38,950 nt of DNA from Candidatus Peregrinibacteria bacterium (lineage in GTDB: Bacteria; Patescibacteriota; Gracilibacteria; UBA1369; JABINC01): NCBI GenBank assembly GCA_030700255.1, contig JAUYJN010000008.1, forward strand, positions 1-38,950, in the 5' to 3' direction. The notes below the pieces were generated by a model. The model worked only from the letters and a program-made list of their open reading frames with translations, did no database searches and was not told the origin of the DNA. This document shows positions 7,765-14,963 of this stretch, one piece after another (position 1 is the stretch's first letter; every line of letters starts with the position of its first letter). The translations under genes and the position numbers were made by a program.

Positions 7765-8934
7765 ATGAATATGCCATATATACCGCATCACATACAGGCG
7801 CTGAAACCTTATCAATCCGCGAGAGATTTATATCAAGGTGATTATCTTTTTTTGGATGCGAATGAAAATTGTTTTGGTGCGCTTGTCGATTCAAAAGATC
7901 TGCTTAATTCAGATGGTACTTCAAAAATTGATGTGAGCGCATATCCGGATACGGACTCAACTGCACTTCGCAAAGTACTTGCTCCATACTACGGCGTTGA
8001 CATTGATGAAATGGCTATTTTCAATGGTTCTGATGCAAGTATTCCTGAAATTATTATTGCTTTTTCTGATCCTGGGGACTGTATCGCAGGACTCGATATA
8101 GGGTTTGGAATGTTTCGATCTTTTACTGAAATGCATGACAGAAAATATACGTCCCTTCCAACTGATGAGAATTTTAATCTTATAATGACTGAGGATGGTA
8201 AGAAAGAAATGGAAAAAATCCTTAAAAAATCTAGAGTAGTTTTTCTTGATACTCCGAACAACCCATCTGGTAACCCCCAGTCTAGAGAGGCTATAGAATG
8301 GCTTATTGAAAAAACTGGAGAGATGGGTGCGCTCCTTGTAATAGATGAAGCTTATAACGGATTTATGGACAACTCGGATGTAAGTTCATTTATAAAACTT
8401 GCACCAAAACTTTCTCATGTATTTGTGTCGCGAAGTTTTTCGAAAAAATGGAGCATGGCAGGTGGTCGAATAGGGGGGGTAGTTGGAAACAAGGATTTGA
8501 TAAATACGATTATAAAGGTACGAATTCCATATCACATGAGCGCAATGTCACAAGCTTTGGGGGTTGCCGCGGTAGGGAAGAAGGGTGAAATGGAGAGGAT
8601 GTGTGAATTGATAAAAGAGTACAGGGCGGATTTGGCGGAAAGTCTGAATTCATTGCAAATTTCCGATGCTGACGGACAGGCCAAAAAAGCTTTACATGTT
8701 TATCCATCACAAACAAATTTTCTTCTCGTAAAATTTCCTAAAAATTCTCGAGAGATTTTTGACCGCCTCGTCAACGAATACAAAATAGTCCTCCGCTACT
8801 TCGGAGGAGGCGATACTCTTGCAGGTAAGGATAGTAAGCTTGCACATTGCGTGCGAATAACGGTCGGCACTCCAGAACAGAATGAAAAATTGACAAACGC
8901 TTTAAGAAAAATTATCAGTAATTCACAATCATGA
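7765..8934 (+). CDS. hisC: Histidinol-phosphate aminotransferase-like PLP enzyme
   Basis: A fold-type I class I/II aminotransferase of 389 aa, closest in motifs to HisC. It shows LDANENCFG near the N-terminus, the DTPNNPSGNP substrate/PLP motif, VIDEAYNGF with the PLP-contacting Asp, and SFSKKWSMAGGRIGG with the Schiff-base lysine, plus a C-terminal Arg motif (CVRITVGTPEQNE). No other histidine genes lie nearby, so specificity for histidinol phosphate rather than another amino donor is inference. A second in-frame ATG lies at 7771. The stop overlaps the next start by 4 nt (ATGA). Confidence 0.8.
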   Translation: MNMPYIPHHIQALKPYQSARDLYQGDYLFLDANENCFGALVDSKDLLNSDGTSKIDVSAYPDTDSTALRKVLAPYYGVDIDEMAIFNGSDASIPEIIIAFSDPGDCIAGLDIGFGMFRSFTEMHDRKYTSLPTDENFNLIMTEDGKKEMEKILKKSRVVFLDTPNNPSGNPQSREAIEWLIEKTGEMGALLVIDEAYNGFMDNSDVSSFIKLAPKLSHVFVSRSFSKKWSMAGGRIGGVVGNKDLINTIIKVRIPYHMSAMSQALGVAAVGKKGEMERMCELIKEYRADLAESLNSLQISDADGQAKKALHVYPSQTNFLLVKFPKNSREIFDRLVNEYKIVLRYFGGGDTLAGKDSKLAHCVRITVGTPEQNEKLTNALRKIISNSQS

Positions 8935-9299
8935 AACTCAAAGAACTTTTGAAAATCTCAGGTCTTCCAGTGCTATTTGCATCACTTTGTTGCTTGAGTC
9001 CGGTCATAGTTGTGGTTTTCGGTCTCGGCTCAGTGACCTTCGCCTCGACTCTAGCCGACACACTTTACGGAGATTATAAATGGTATTTCCGTGCGCTTGG
9101 TCTTGTACTTTTAGCTATTGCATATATTTGGTATCTACGAAAAAATAAAGGTATCTGCACTATCGACCAAGCAAAAAGACACAGAAATGAAATCATAAAC
9201 AACATAGTTGTGCTTCTCGTGGCGGGGGTTCTCGGGTATATCATTTTCCTATATGTGATTGTACATTATATAGGAGTGTTTTTGAAAATCTGGGCGTAA
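8931..9299 (+). CDS. MerT-like small membrane protein
   Basis: A 122-aa protein with about three membrane helices (about residues 10-42, 49-66 and 88-115). The vicinal Cys pair in LFASLCCLSP within the first helix, followed by the GxGSVTFAST turn, a Y-x-WYFRALGL-x-LLAIAY second helix and a cytosolic Cys after it (KNKGICTI), matches the layout of MerT mercuric-ion transporters. No merA, merP or merR is present, so a metal-transport role is inference and mercury specificity is doubtful. Translation is probably coupled to hisC through the ATGA overlap. Confidence 0.6.
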   Translation: MKLKELLKISGLPVLFASLCCLSPVIVVVFGLGSVTFASTLADTLYGDYKWYFRALGLVLLAIAYIWYLRKNKGICTIDQAKRHRNEIINNIVVLLVAGVLGYIIFLYVIVHYIGVFLKIWA

Positions 9300-9300
9300 T

Positions 9301-9717
9301 CTATAGTTGGCTAATCAAGAATTCTTCCGGTGAAAAGCTCGGTAATGCGGATTTTGTGAAGTCGCGCAAATTACGTGTGATTATACATTTGGCTTTACAA
9401 TTTATTGCGCTGAAATTTTGTATGGCATCTTCAAAATCTTTGAAGTCGCAGTCCAATGCTTTTGCCAAAACATCTTCGGTAAAAGGTGATATTTTGACAA
9501 GCGAAAATATTTTCTTCAAGGTGGATTTGGATTTTGCGGATGAAGAGATTTTCCTCAATATGTAATGCATATTTGCAAAAGACAATGGTGAAACGTAGGC
9601 GGTGAGTTTTCCATTTTCGATAAGTGAAAATAATTTTGCGGATCCATTATAATAAGGCTCTCTTTTTGTAAGAACGTCAAATATAACATCGGTATCTACA
9701 TAAACAGAATGAATCAT
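9301..9717 (-). CDS. PIN-domain toxin (VapC-like)
   Basis: A 138-aa PIN ribonuclease. It has the N-terminal VYVDTDVIFDVL with acidic residues Asp8 and Asp10, a central acidic helix (DCDFKDFEDAIQ) and the C-terminal IITRNLRDF strand typical of PIN toxins. It probably cleaves RNA when unopposed. It follows its antitoxin with a 4-nt overlap and ends 2 nt from the convergent MerT-like gene. The pair marks the left end of the accessory island. Confidence 0.88.
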   Translation of the reverse strand: MIHSVYVDTDVIFDVLTKREPYYNGSAKLFSLIENGKLTAYVSPLSFANMHYILRKISSSAKSKSTLKKIFSLVKISPFTEDVLAKALDCDFKDFEDAIQNFSAINCKAKCIITRNLRDFTKSALPSFSPEEFLISQL

Positions 9718-9965
9718 CCATACTTATTAAGTAAATAGTCAGCGTAAGAGTCTTTTGCCATTTCGTAATCTTCTACTTTTATTATGCCGGAAATCGATTT
9801 AACTATAGGTGTAAGCTCCATAGAACTATCCGTAGGCTCATGACCGGCTAGAGCTTTGAAATAATTCTCTACAAGTTTTGATAAACTTTCACCCTTTTTC
9901 GCAGCATATGTTTTTGCACTCTCTATTGTGTGCGTGTCTAGTTTTAGAGTCAGTTTTGAATTCAT
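9714..9965 (-). CDS. Ribbon-helix-helix antitoxin (DUF6364-like)
   Basis: An 83-aa protein beginning MNSKLTLKLDTHTIESAKTY, a basic beta-strand followed by helices as in RHH DNA-binding antitoxins. AAKKGESLSKLVENYFKAL forms the second half of the domain. It should neutralise the PIN toxin encoded immediately downstream and repress its own promoter; a 16-bp palindrome lies at its promoter. The acidic C-terminus would be the toxin-binding part. Confidence 0.87.
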   Translation of the reverse strand: MNSKLTLKLDTHTIESAKTYAAKKGESLSKLVENYFKALAGHEPTDSSMELTPIVKSISGIIKVEDYEMAKDSYADYLLNKYG

Positions 9966-9972
9966 AATAAAG

Positions 9973-9988
9973 ATTAGTACGTACTAAT
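9973..9988. promoter_or_regulatory. Operator palindrome for the PIN/RHH pair
   Basis: ATTAGTACGTACTAAT is a perfect 16-bp palindrome overlapping the downstream edge of the -10 box. A second partial site (ATACGTACC) lies 24 bp away at 10001-10009 inside the promoter spacer. This is the expected layout for cooperative RHH autorepression. Confidence 0.7.
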
Positions 9989-10016
9989 TATACCAAAAAT
10001 ATACGTACCATTTCAA
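9987..10016 (-). promoter_or_regulatory. Promoter of the PIN/RHH toxin-antitoxin operon
   Basis: On the minus strand TTGAAA (10011-10016) and the consensus TATAAT (9987-9992) are 18 bp apart. Transcription would start near 9980, leaving a short leader to the antitoxin ATG at 9965. Confidence 0.75.
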
Positions 10017-10026
10017 GGTGGAATTT

Positions 10027-10052
10027 ATGAAGTAGCTTCTAAACTACTTCAT
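10027..10052. other. Perfect 9-bp stem hairpin at the end of the Cys-rich gene
   Basis: ATGAAGTAG and CTACTTCAT enclose an 8-nt loop, spanning the stop codon of the minus-strand Cys-rich gene. There is no long T-run, so it may be a weak terminator or an mRNA 3' stabiliser. Confidence 0.45.
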
Positions 10053-11646
10053 CCAAGTACGCTTCATGCGATAGGATTCTGCCGTCTAGGCTTTGTGGAA
10101 GTCCGGTCATTATTTTTTCGCCGGTTTTGGAGCATACAGTTTCACGTAGGGTTCCATTGCAAAATGTGAGTGAGAAATTTTCTTTGATTCGACGAACATA
10201 AAAACAATTCGGCAAAGGTAAGTTTCTTGCTTTGCAAAATTTCAGATCAAATTGAGTGATTTTAAATGGTCGGTTGGCAATGCTATCCCAAAATGTTTTT
10301 TGGCAGATTGTTTCATCCGCATCATGTGAATTATCAGGAATATCTGATACAGGTAAATACTCAGGATGTTTATCGGATTTGTCTTGTTTGACGCGGAAGT
10401 GCAGCGAAGCTTGCTCAGATAGAGTGAGCGGCCAGTGAAATCCGGATATGCTCTCATCATAAGGAGAGGCTGCGAAATATGCAGGGAAGAACTCTCCATA
10501 TTGATTGCGAGCGATTAAATCCGTTTTAATTTCCGCCACTTTGGTTTTCCATTCTTCAGAAGAATATTTTTTATTAAAAATACAGTATTTCATATTTACG
10601 AGGCCGGAGCATCCGAAGCAGTATTCGCAGTTTAGGCAGTTTGCACTGTATTCCATGTATTTGCATGTCATGAGATTCCAGCAAAATCTTATGTCGTAAC
10701 ATTTGTCTTGTGCCATTGAACTCATATAAACGAGCTCTGCGTTGTAGCTCGACATTGTTAGTAAGTTATCCTTGATCCAGCCAGCTCGAAAAGAATGAGC
10801 GCAGTCTTCTGCTTCTGTCATCATGTAACAGTTGAAGCAGTTTTTGCATTTTTGCAAATAGTCACCGGTACAATTTTCACATTGTTCCAAATCTACATTT
10901 TTGAAATTAACTTTTGTATTTAGGATTTCATAGAAAGTTTGTTTGCCTTCATCATAAATTTTTCTTGATCCGAAATCATATTTCGCACGCTCTTTTTTGT
11001 ATTCTTCTTCCGTGTATTGTTTATTAAAAATACAGTATTTTTTGTTTCGTAAATTCCAGCAAAAAAGTGAGTCAGTGATATTTCTGCAATCAAATAAAAA
11101 CGCACTATCTCGACATTGGCGTGAGTTAAGTGCGAAGTTTACATTGAAACAATCAGTAGAATTTATGAGGTCGGTGCAGAGTTCAGATGTAAAAGAAAAC
11201 ACACAAAATTCGGAATCTTTGAGAGTGAGGACTCTATAGCAATAATGTGCATCCTCATTTTTTACGCCGGAATGGCAAAGGTAGCAGTTTCGGCTGTACC
11301 ACAAATCATCAGTATATTCACAGTTTTCGTTATTAGAACCGATGTTGTGAGGGATGGGGCATTGTTTAAAAAGTTCAAATAGCTGCTCAAAAAAAGGTCG
11401 CTCAGGATCATATGCCGCCTCCGGCGGCTCCGCATGCTTCACCCATTCATCTTTATGCCAAACAGGATATGGGCATGTTTCATCAAAGACCGAAATTATA
11501 GTGCGTCCGGTGCGGTCACACTTCCTTGTATGTATTCCAAAATGATGCCAGAAAGCGCCGAGGTGGCGGAAAATTTGCCAAATCGGAACATTCGGCATTG
11601 AAACACCAAATTTATCACATAGTGATTTGACGATTTCATTTTCCAA
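10039..11646 (-). CDS. Cysteine-rich repeat protein of a CPR-type family, unknown function
   Basis: A 535-aa protein with 34 cysteines. A central region (about residues 105-370) is made of irregular repeats of roughly 14-20 residues with C, CxxC and N/S spacing (for example NCYLC, NENCEYTD, CKNCFNC, NCLNCEYCFGC). It is punctuated by two copies of a signature (NKKYCIFNKQYTEEEYKKE and MKYCIFNKKYSSEEWKTK). N- and C-terminal CxxTGxxI knuckles (CDRTGRTI, CSKTGEKI) frame the repeats. There is no signal peptide or membrane segment, so it is probably cytoplasmic. The pattern recalls a Cys-lined solenoid or metal-cluster protein. Many candidate-phylum genomes carry relatives, but no function is known to me. 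Confidence 0.75.
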   Translation of the reverse strand: MENEIVKSLCDKFGVSMPNVPIWQIFRHLGAFWHHFGIHTRKCDRTGRTIISVFDETCPYPVWHKDEWVKHAEPPEAAYDPERPFFEQLFELFKQCPIPHNIGSNNENCEYTDDLWYSRNCYLCHSGVKNEDAHYCYRVLTLKDSEFCVFSFTSELCTDLINSTDCFNVNFALNSRQCRDSAFLFDCRNITDSLFCWNLRNKKYCIFNKQYTEEEYKKERAKYDFGSRKIYDEGKQTFYEILNTKVNFKNVDLEQCENCTGDYLQKCKNCFNCYMMTEAEDCAHSFRAGWIKDNLLTMSSYNAELVYMSSMAQDKCYDIRFCWNLMTCKYMEYSANCLNCEYCFGCSGLVNMKYCIFNKKYSSEEWKTKVAEIKTDLIARNQYGEFFPAYFAASPYDESISGFHWPLTLSEQASLHFRVKQDKSDKHPEYLPVSDIPDNSHDADETICQKTFWDSIANRPFKITQFDLKFCKARNLPLPNCFYVRRIKENFSLTFCNGTLRETVCSKTGEKIMTGLPQSLDGRILSHEAYLDEVV

Positions 11647-11669
11647 TTTGATTGTTTAAATTTTATGAA

Positions 11670-11698
11670 ATTCTAGTGGATTTCAATTTTAACCGCAA
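11670..11698 (-). promoter_or_regulatory. Probable promoter of the Cys-rich gene
   Basis: On the minus strand TTGCGG (11693-11698), 17 bp, then TAGAAT (11670-11675). The leader to ATG 11646 would be about 17 nt. Confidence 0.5.
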
Positions 11699-11739
11699 TC
11701 AAAATGCTCAAAACAAACCTTGTTTCGACAAATCAAGAC

Positions 11740-12033
11740 TCAACCGTGGCTTTCTTGCATATAATCCACCACTATCATAATTATTCCTTGAATGGTATTA
11801 TTGCACGATTTAAATTGAATTCTGTCTAACACTTCGTTGCCGTAGTTCCGGATCAGATCACTTATAAGGGCATGGATGAATGATTGAGTCGCACCTTCAA
11901 CCTTTTTAAAGTCTAAAACTATATTTTGCCCTTTTTCTAAAGATGGAACCAGATTTTTTAATCTTATATCTCTTGCAATATCTTTATTTTCAGCAAACTG
12001 GCCGGCTTTTTCAAAAATTTTTATTTTTATCAT
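11740..12033 (-). CDS. STAS-like DUF4325 protein
   Basis: A 97-aa protein with the layout of the STAS-like DUF4325 family: a beta strand, ARDIRLKNLVPSLEKG, the central NIVLDFKKVEGATQSFIHALI strand-helix around residues 37-57, and ISDLIRNYGNEVLDRIQF. STAS domains typically act as antagonists or partners of GHKL ATPase kinases, as SpoIIAA does for SpoIIAB. The upstream gene is a GHKL ATPase and overlaps it by 4 nt, so the two almost certainly work together. Confidence 0.8.
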   Translation of the reverse strand: MIKIKIFEKAGQFAENKDIARDIRLKNLVPSLEKGQNIVLDFKKVEGATQSFIHALISDLIRNYGNEVLDRIQFKSCNNTIQGIIMIVVDYMQESHG

Positions 12034-12989
12034 ATGAATTGCGGTTTTTTATATTTAGCTTTTTTTCTTTCCCTGATGGCTTCATTATAAGTTTGATTAA
12101 TCAATTTTAAGAGTAGGGAAAATTCTTGAGTTGTATCTAAGGACAAATCTATACCCACCGCCGTACCTTGCCAACATGGCAAATCATTTCTTTTACTGTG
12201 CCTGTCATTGAAAGGATCTGCGTGTAAGGCTATTCTTTTCCCTTTTCTTTTTAAGAGTTTATACATCGCTTTTCCGCTATAAATAACAAAAAAATCTTGA
12301 TTTACAGTCGCAATGGATTTGATGAAAAACAGTCCGGCACCGGCATTGTACTCCGTGCCGCCCTCTCTTGTTGTGGTGCCTGTGATTCCCGGTGTTAGAG
12401 CTAATCCGATTGCATCCAAATCATTTTTAGGATTATGTGATTGATTAATCGTTTGCCATATACCGACTCCGGTATCTACAATACCGATTCGAATAGTATT
12501 GCTTTTGGAATAATATTGCGCAGATACGATTGCACCTTCCTTTGACAGCGAATGTTCGAGAACATTTCTTATCAATTCGCTTAGCAAATAACGCAAAGGT
12601 TCGGCATGTAATGGCTCCAAATGAAGTAATGGTGTAACTTCCGTGATGAATTCGGTAAGCTCTTCGGGAGTTTTTATTTGAGTTAACGGCACAAATCTCC
12701 CGGATGCTTCATGTTCTGTTATTTGAATTCCGGAATCTATCCCTAGAAAACTGAACAATCCCATTCGTTCCAAATAATGCTTTGATTTTGCTTCAAGTTT
12801 TTCACATTTTATATTTTTCGGATCGATTTTCATCCCGAGAGAAGCAATCATAGATAAAACCATTGGATGAATAGACATCCATTTTTTGTGAAATGTGATT
12901 TCAAGTTTATTGGGGTTGCTTGGCTCGAATCCTTGTAAAAATGGATCTATACTATTCAGCCATGCCGCATTTGGAATGTGTATTTTCAT
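12030..12989 (-). CDS. GHKL (HATPase_c) ATP-binding protein
   Basis: A 319-aa protein with an N-terminal region of unknown fold and a C-terminal GHKL ATPase. The N-box is LLSELIRNVLEHS (about residues 130-142), the G1 box is IVDTGVGI, and the G2 region is NAGAGLFFIKSI preceded by TTTREGGTEY. There is no dimerisation His-box or membrane segment, so it is not a classical sensor kinase; it more resembles anti-sigma or STAS-kinase ATPases. It starts next to its own promoter, apparently leaderless, and is coupled to the STAS-like gene. A palindrome overlaps its -35 box. Confidence 0.83.
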   Translation of the reverse strand: MKIHIPNAAWLNSIDPFLQGFEPSNPNKLEITFHKKWMSIHPMVLSMIASLGMKIDPKNIKCEKLEAKSKHYLERMGLFSFLGIDSGIQITEHEASGRFVPLTQIKTPEELTEFITEVTPLLHLEPLHAEPLRYLLSELIRNVLEHSLSKEGAIVSAQYYSKSNTIRIGIVDTGVGIWQTINQSHNPKNDLDAIGLALTPGITGTTTREGGTEYNAGAGLFFIKSIATVNQDFFVIYSGKAMYKLLKRKGKRIALHADPFNDRHSKRNDLPCWQGTAVGIDLSLDTTQEFSLLLKLINQTYNEAIRERKKAKYKKPQFI

Positions 12990-12995
12990 ATTATG

Positions 12996-13024
12996 AGTTT
13001 ACCGGAGTTCCCATTAAATGTCAA
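12996..13024 (-). promoter_or_regulatory. Promoter of the GHKL-STAS pair, apparently leaderless
   Basis: On the minus strand TTGACA (13019-13024), 17 bp, then TAAACT (12996-13001). Only 6 nt separate the -10 box from the ATG at 12989, so transcription should begin at or next to the start codon. The -35 box forms the outer edge of the palindrome at 13019-13050. Confidence 0.65.
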
Positions 13025-13050
13025 ATTACCGGAATTCCGGTAATTTGACA
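13019..13050. repeat. 32-bp perfect palindrome at the GHKL-STAS promoter
   Basis: Two 16-bp arms (TGTCAAATTACCGGAA and its complement) meet exactly at the centre of a GAATTC. It overlaps the -35 box of the downstream pair and also supplies the stop codon of the truncated methylase ORF. A degenerate copy, TTACCGGAGTTCC, lies in the promoter spacer (12999-13011). It is a candidate operator, or a hairpin in readthrough RNA. Confidence 0.9.
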
Positions 13051-13487
13051 AAACATTTCAATCCCGGAGCGTATGTAAAAAACTTCTCCATTACTTTAAA
13101 TGCCAGAGGTTGATACATTTTGTTTCTGCGTGTATCTCCCATCAGAATTGCACAATATTTTCCTTTCTTTAATACCCTAAATAATTCCTTTGCAACTTTC
13201 TCTATTTCGTCAACAAAAGCGTCTATATCGTGTATTCCCGACAAATCTTCTTTAATTTTACCCTCACTGTATTTTATTATGTCTGCATACGGAGGATGAG
13301 TTAAAACAAAATCAATTTCATTGTCTTCAATAAAACTCATATCCCTTGCATCACATTTCACAATTCTTTGTTTCGCTTTATTATCAACCTCAAATTCAAG
13401 AGACTTTTTCGTTCTCTCTAATGCAATTATTTTACATTGATGCAAATCTGGCTGCATAGGAGACAAGGGACGACTCAGAAGTACCAT
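13026..13487 (-). pseudogene. Truncated N6-adenine/N4-cytosine DNA methylase
   Basis: A 153-aa ORF carrying the middle of a DNA methylase: a KIIALERTKKSLEFE strand/helix like motif II, CDARDMSF, the catalytic THPPY (motif IV, the [DNS]PPY class) and RVLKKGKYCAILMGDTRR. The N-terminal motif I (FxGxG) is missing; its place is taken by an unrelated start that overlaps the preceding small gene. The C-terminus runs into a palindrome. Both ends appear lost, so the enzyme is presumably inactive. The DpnI-like nuclease upstream would make an active GATC adenine methylase toxic. Confidence 0.75.
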
Positions 13488-13663
13488 ATTTGAAATTGTG
13501 GATATGTTTCTCTGTCATAGAAATCTAAATCGATGTCTTCTAGACCCAATTCAGTAAAATTATCATAATCTTCACTATAGCCTCTACACATAATATGTAT
13601 TCTTGGAGAAATCTTAAGAATTAATATTATTTTTGCCCAAAAGGGTGTTATTGTTATTTCCAT
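13475..13663 (-). CDS. Small acidic hypothetical protein
   Basis: A 62-aa ORF from ATG at 13663 (MEITITPFWAKIILILKISP...) to TGA at 13475, with an acidic, aromatic C-terminal half (YSEDYDNFTELGLEDIDLDF). It starts 17 nt after the zinc-ribbon gene and overlaps the methylase remnant. It could be a genuine small gene or part of a rearranged larger one. No family is recognised. Confidence 0.4.
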   Translation of the reverse strand: MEITITPFWAKIILILKISPRIHIMCRGYSEDYDNFTELGLEDIDLDFYDRETYPQFQIWYF

Positions 13664-13679
13664 AATATAAGATTTTCTA

Positions 13680-13883
13680 TTATGTGCCCGTCCACTCTTT
13701 TTCACATTCGGCACAGCGATCGTTGCCAGTGTGCTCAAACATCTCCGTAAAAGCATTTGGCTGATATGTGTTTTCCTTTTCGCTCCAAAAAAACTCATCG
13801 TCGATAATTGTCTCGACGTATTTACGCTCAGCTCCACAATGTTGACATGCATGTTTTGGATACTTTTTTGTTTCTTTTCTCAT
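13680..13883 (-). CDS. Small zinc-ribbon protein
   Basis: A 67-aa protein with two CxxC knuckles (CQHC at about residues 13-16 and CAEC at about 57-60) around an acidic linker, the pattern of a treble-clef or zinc-ribbon fold. It lies 26 nt downstream of the DpnI-like gene on the same strand, suggesting a shared transcript. The function is unknown; nucleic-acid or protein binding is possible. Confidence 0.6.
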   Translation of the reverse strand: MRKETKKYPKHACQHCGAERKYVETIIDDEFFWSEKENTYQPNAFTEMFEHTGNDRCAECEKEWTGT

Positions 13884-13909
13884 AATTAAAGCCTTGATCG
13901 AATCTGTTT

Positions 13910-14677
13910 CTATGTCAAGCGATATTTCCCGTCTCCCACAAATTCAAGATAACCTTTGTCTCTCAAGAACTGTAACTGCTGTCTTATTTTTGGCTTAATA
14001 TTTTTGTTTTCAGGATGGATAACGGACAAATCTTGCTCAAAAGCATATACGTCTTGTAAGGTAAAATTTTTTTGATTAAGTGAATCAATACAATTCATAA
14101 TATCTAAAATCCAACCCTTAGCGTCAGCTTTCTTAACTTTTTCCAAAAATACCGTTTTCTGCCATTTTTCCAAAACATCTTTTTTGGCAAGTTCCTCCCC
14201 GTTTTCGATATAAAAAATTTGTCCCGCTTTTGGTATTTTGGAAAATAGAATATTTGAGCCAATCCAACCAGCTCGTCTTGCATTTTCTGCTAAAGGCTTT
14301 CGTTTTTCGATAATTTCGGAAACAAAAAAGTGCTTCGGAACAACAAAGAAATCATTAACACTTAAAAACTCCAAAAGATAGTTCATGAAAAAGAAATTTG
14401 GTTTTTCCGCAGAGTTAATCCGCTCTATCATTTTTGAGTAAGCACCGGCAGAGACTTTTTTTCCAAACTTCACTTGTTTTGATTTGAGTTCAAAATCTTC
14501 CGTACATTTTCGACAATAAAAATCGGCAACCGGCTTGTTGTTCTGATATTCAAAAAGAGACTCCCCGCAATTAGGACAGTAGATTTCTCGTAAAACCCAA
14601 TCCTCACTCAAAACTCTAATTTTTTGAGAAGCATTGTTATAGTTCGCTATTAAGTTTTCATCAAAAGTCAGCTTCAT
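13910..14677 (-). CDS. DpnI-like modification-dependent restriction endonuclease
   Basis: A 255-aa protein that resembles DpnI (about 254 aa) along its whole length. DpnI cuts GATC only when the adenine is methylated. The zinc knuckles are Cys34/Cys37 and Cys55/Cys58. The PD-(D/E)xK core is PVADFYC then FELKSK, giving Asp52, Glu63 and Lys65. Also visible are RRAGWIGSNI in the middle and the C-terminal winged helix (FTLQDVYAFEQDL, KIRQQLQFLRDKGYLEF), which in DpnI also reads methylated DNA. No intact methylase accompanies it, as expected for a Type IIM/IV-like enzyme. It should defend against Dam-methylated incoming DNA. Confidence 0.93.
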   Translation of the reverse strand: MKLTFDENLIANYNNASQKIRVLSEDWVLREIYCPNCGESLFEYQNNKPVADFYCRKCTEDFELKSKQVKFGKKVSAGAYSKMIERINSAEKPNFFFMNYLLEFLSVNDFFVVPKHFFVSEIIEKRKPLAENARRAGWIGSNILFSKIPKAGQIFYIENGEELAKKDVLEKWQKTVFLEKVKKADAKGWILDIMNCIDSLNQKNFTLQDVYAFEQDLSVIHPENKNIKPKIRQQLQFLRDKGYLEFVGDGKYRLT

Positions 14678-14827
14678 ATATTTTCAGATTTTAGCTTTCG
14701 CTTCTTTTTTCTGGAATATTGCTATTTTTGTAATAGTTTGATTTTGAGTAGTCATAACTAATTGATTCATATTTGTATTAATTGTCGTGATTCTACCAAT
14801 ACTCGGTTTAATACTACAATCTTAAAT

Positions 14828-14915
14828 TGGCGGAGAGAGCGGGATTCGAACCCGCGGTACCTTGCGGTACACACGCTTTCCAAGCGTGCCCGATCGGCCA
14901 CTCTGGCATCTCTCC
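14828..14915 (-). tRNA. tRNA-Ser (anticodon GGA)
   Basis: Read on the minus strand, a class II tRNA of 88 nt including an encoded CCA. The acceptor is GGAGAGA/TCTCTCC, the anticodon arm CACGC-TTGGAAA-GCGTG with GGA, there is a long variable arm (TACCGCAAGGTA), and the T-arm contains GGTTCGAATCC. Its 3' end faces the accessory island at 9.3-14.7 kb, a position typical of integration sites, though no duplicated attachment sequence was seen. Confidence 0.96.
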
Positions 14916-14963
14916 TTTTTGATTTAAGTTTGCCATGAGGCATGTTACATAAATTCAGCACAA

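Noticed and set aside
10242-11545. Several 60-85 aa ORFs in other frames across the Cys-rich gene
   Set aside because: They are out-of-frame shadows; the 535-aa frame has repeat structure and a promoter, and the others lack recognisable sequence.
13664-13852. N-terminal half of the 125-aa ORF at 13475-13852
   Set aside because: It runs out of frame over the zinc-ribbon gene; only the part from ATG 13663 is free of a better frame.
14828-14915. Attachment-site duplication of the tRNA-Ser 3' end at the other island edge
   Set aside because: No copy of the T-arm/acceptor sequence was seen near 9.3-10 kb or elsewhere in the island by eye.
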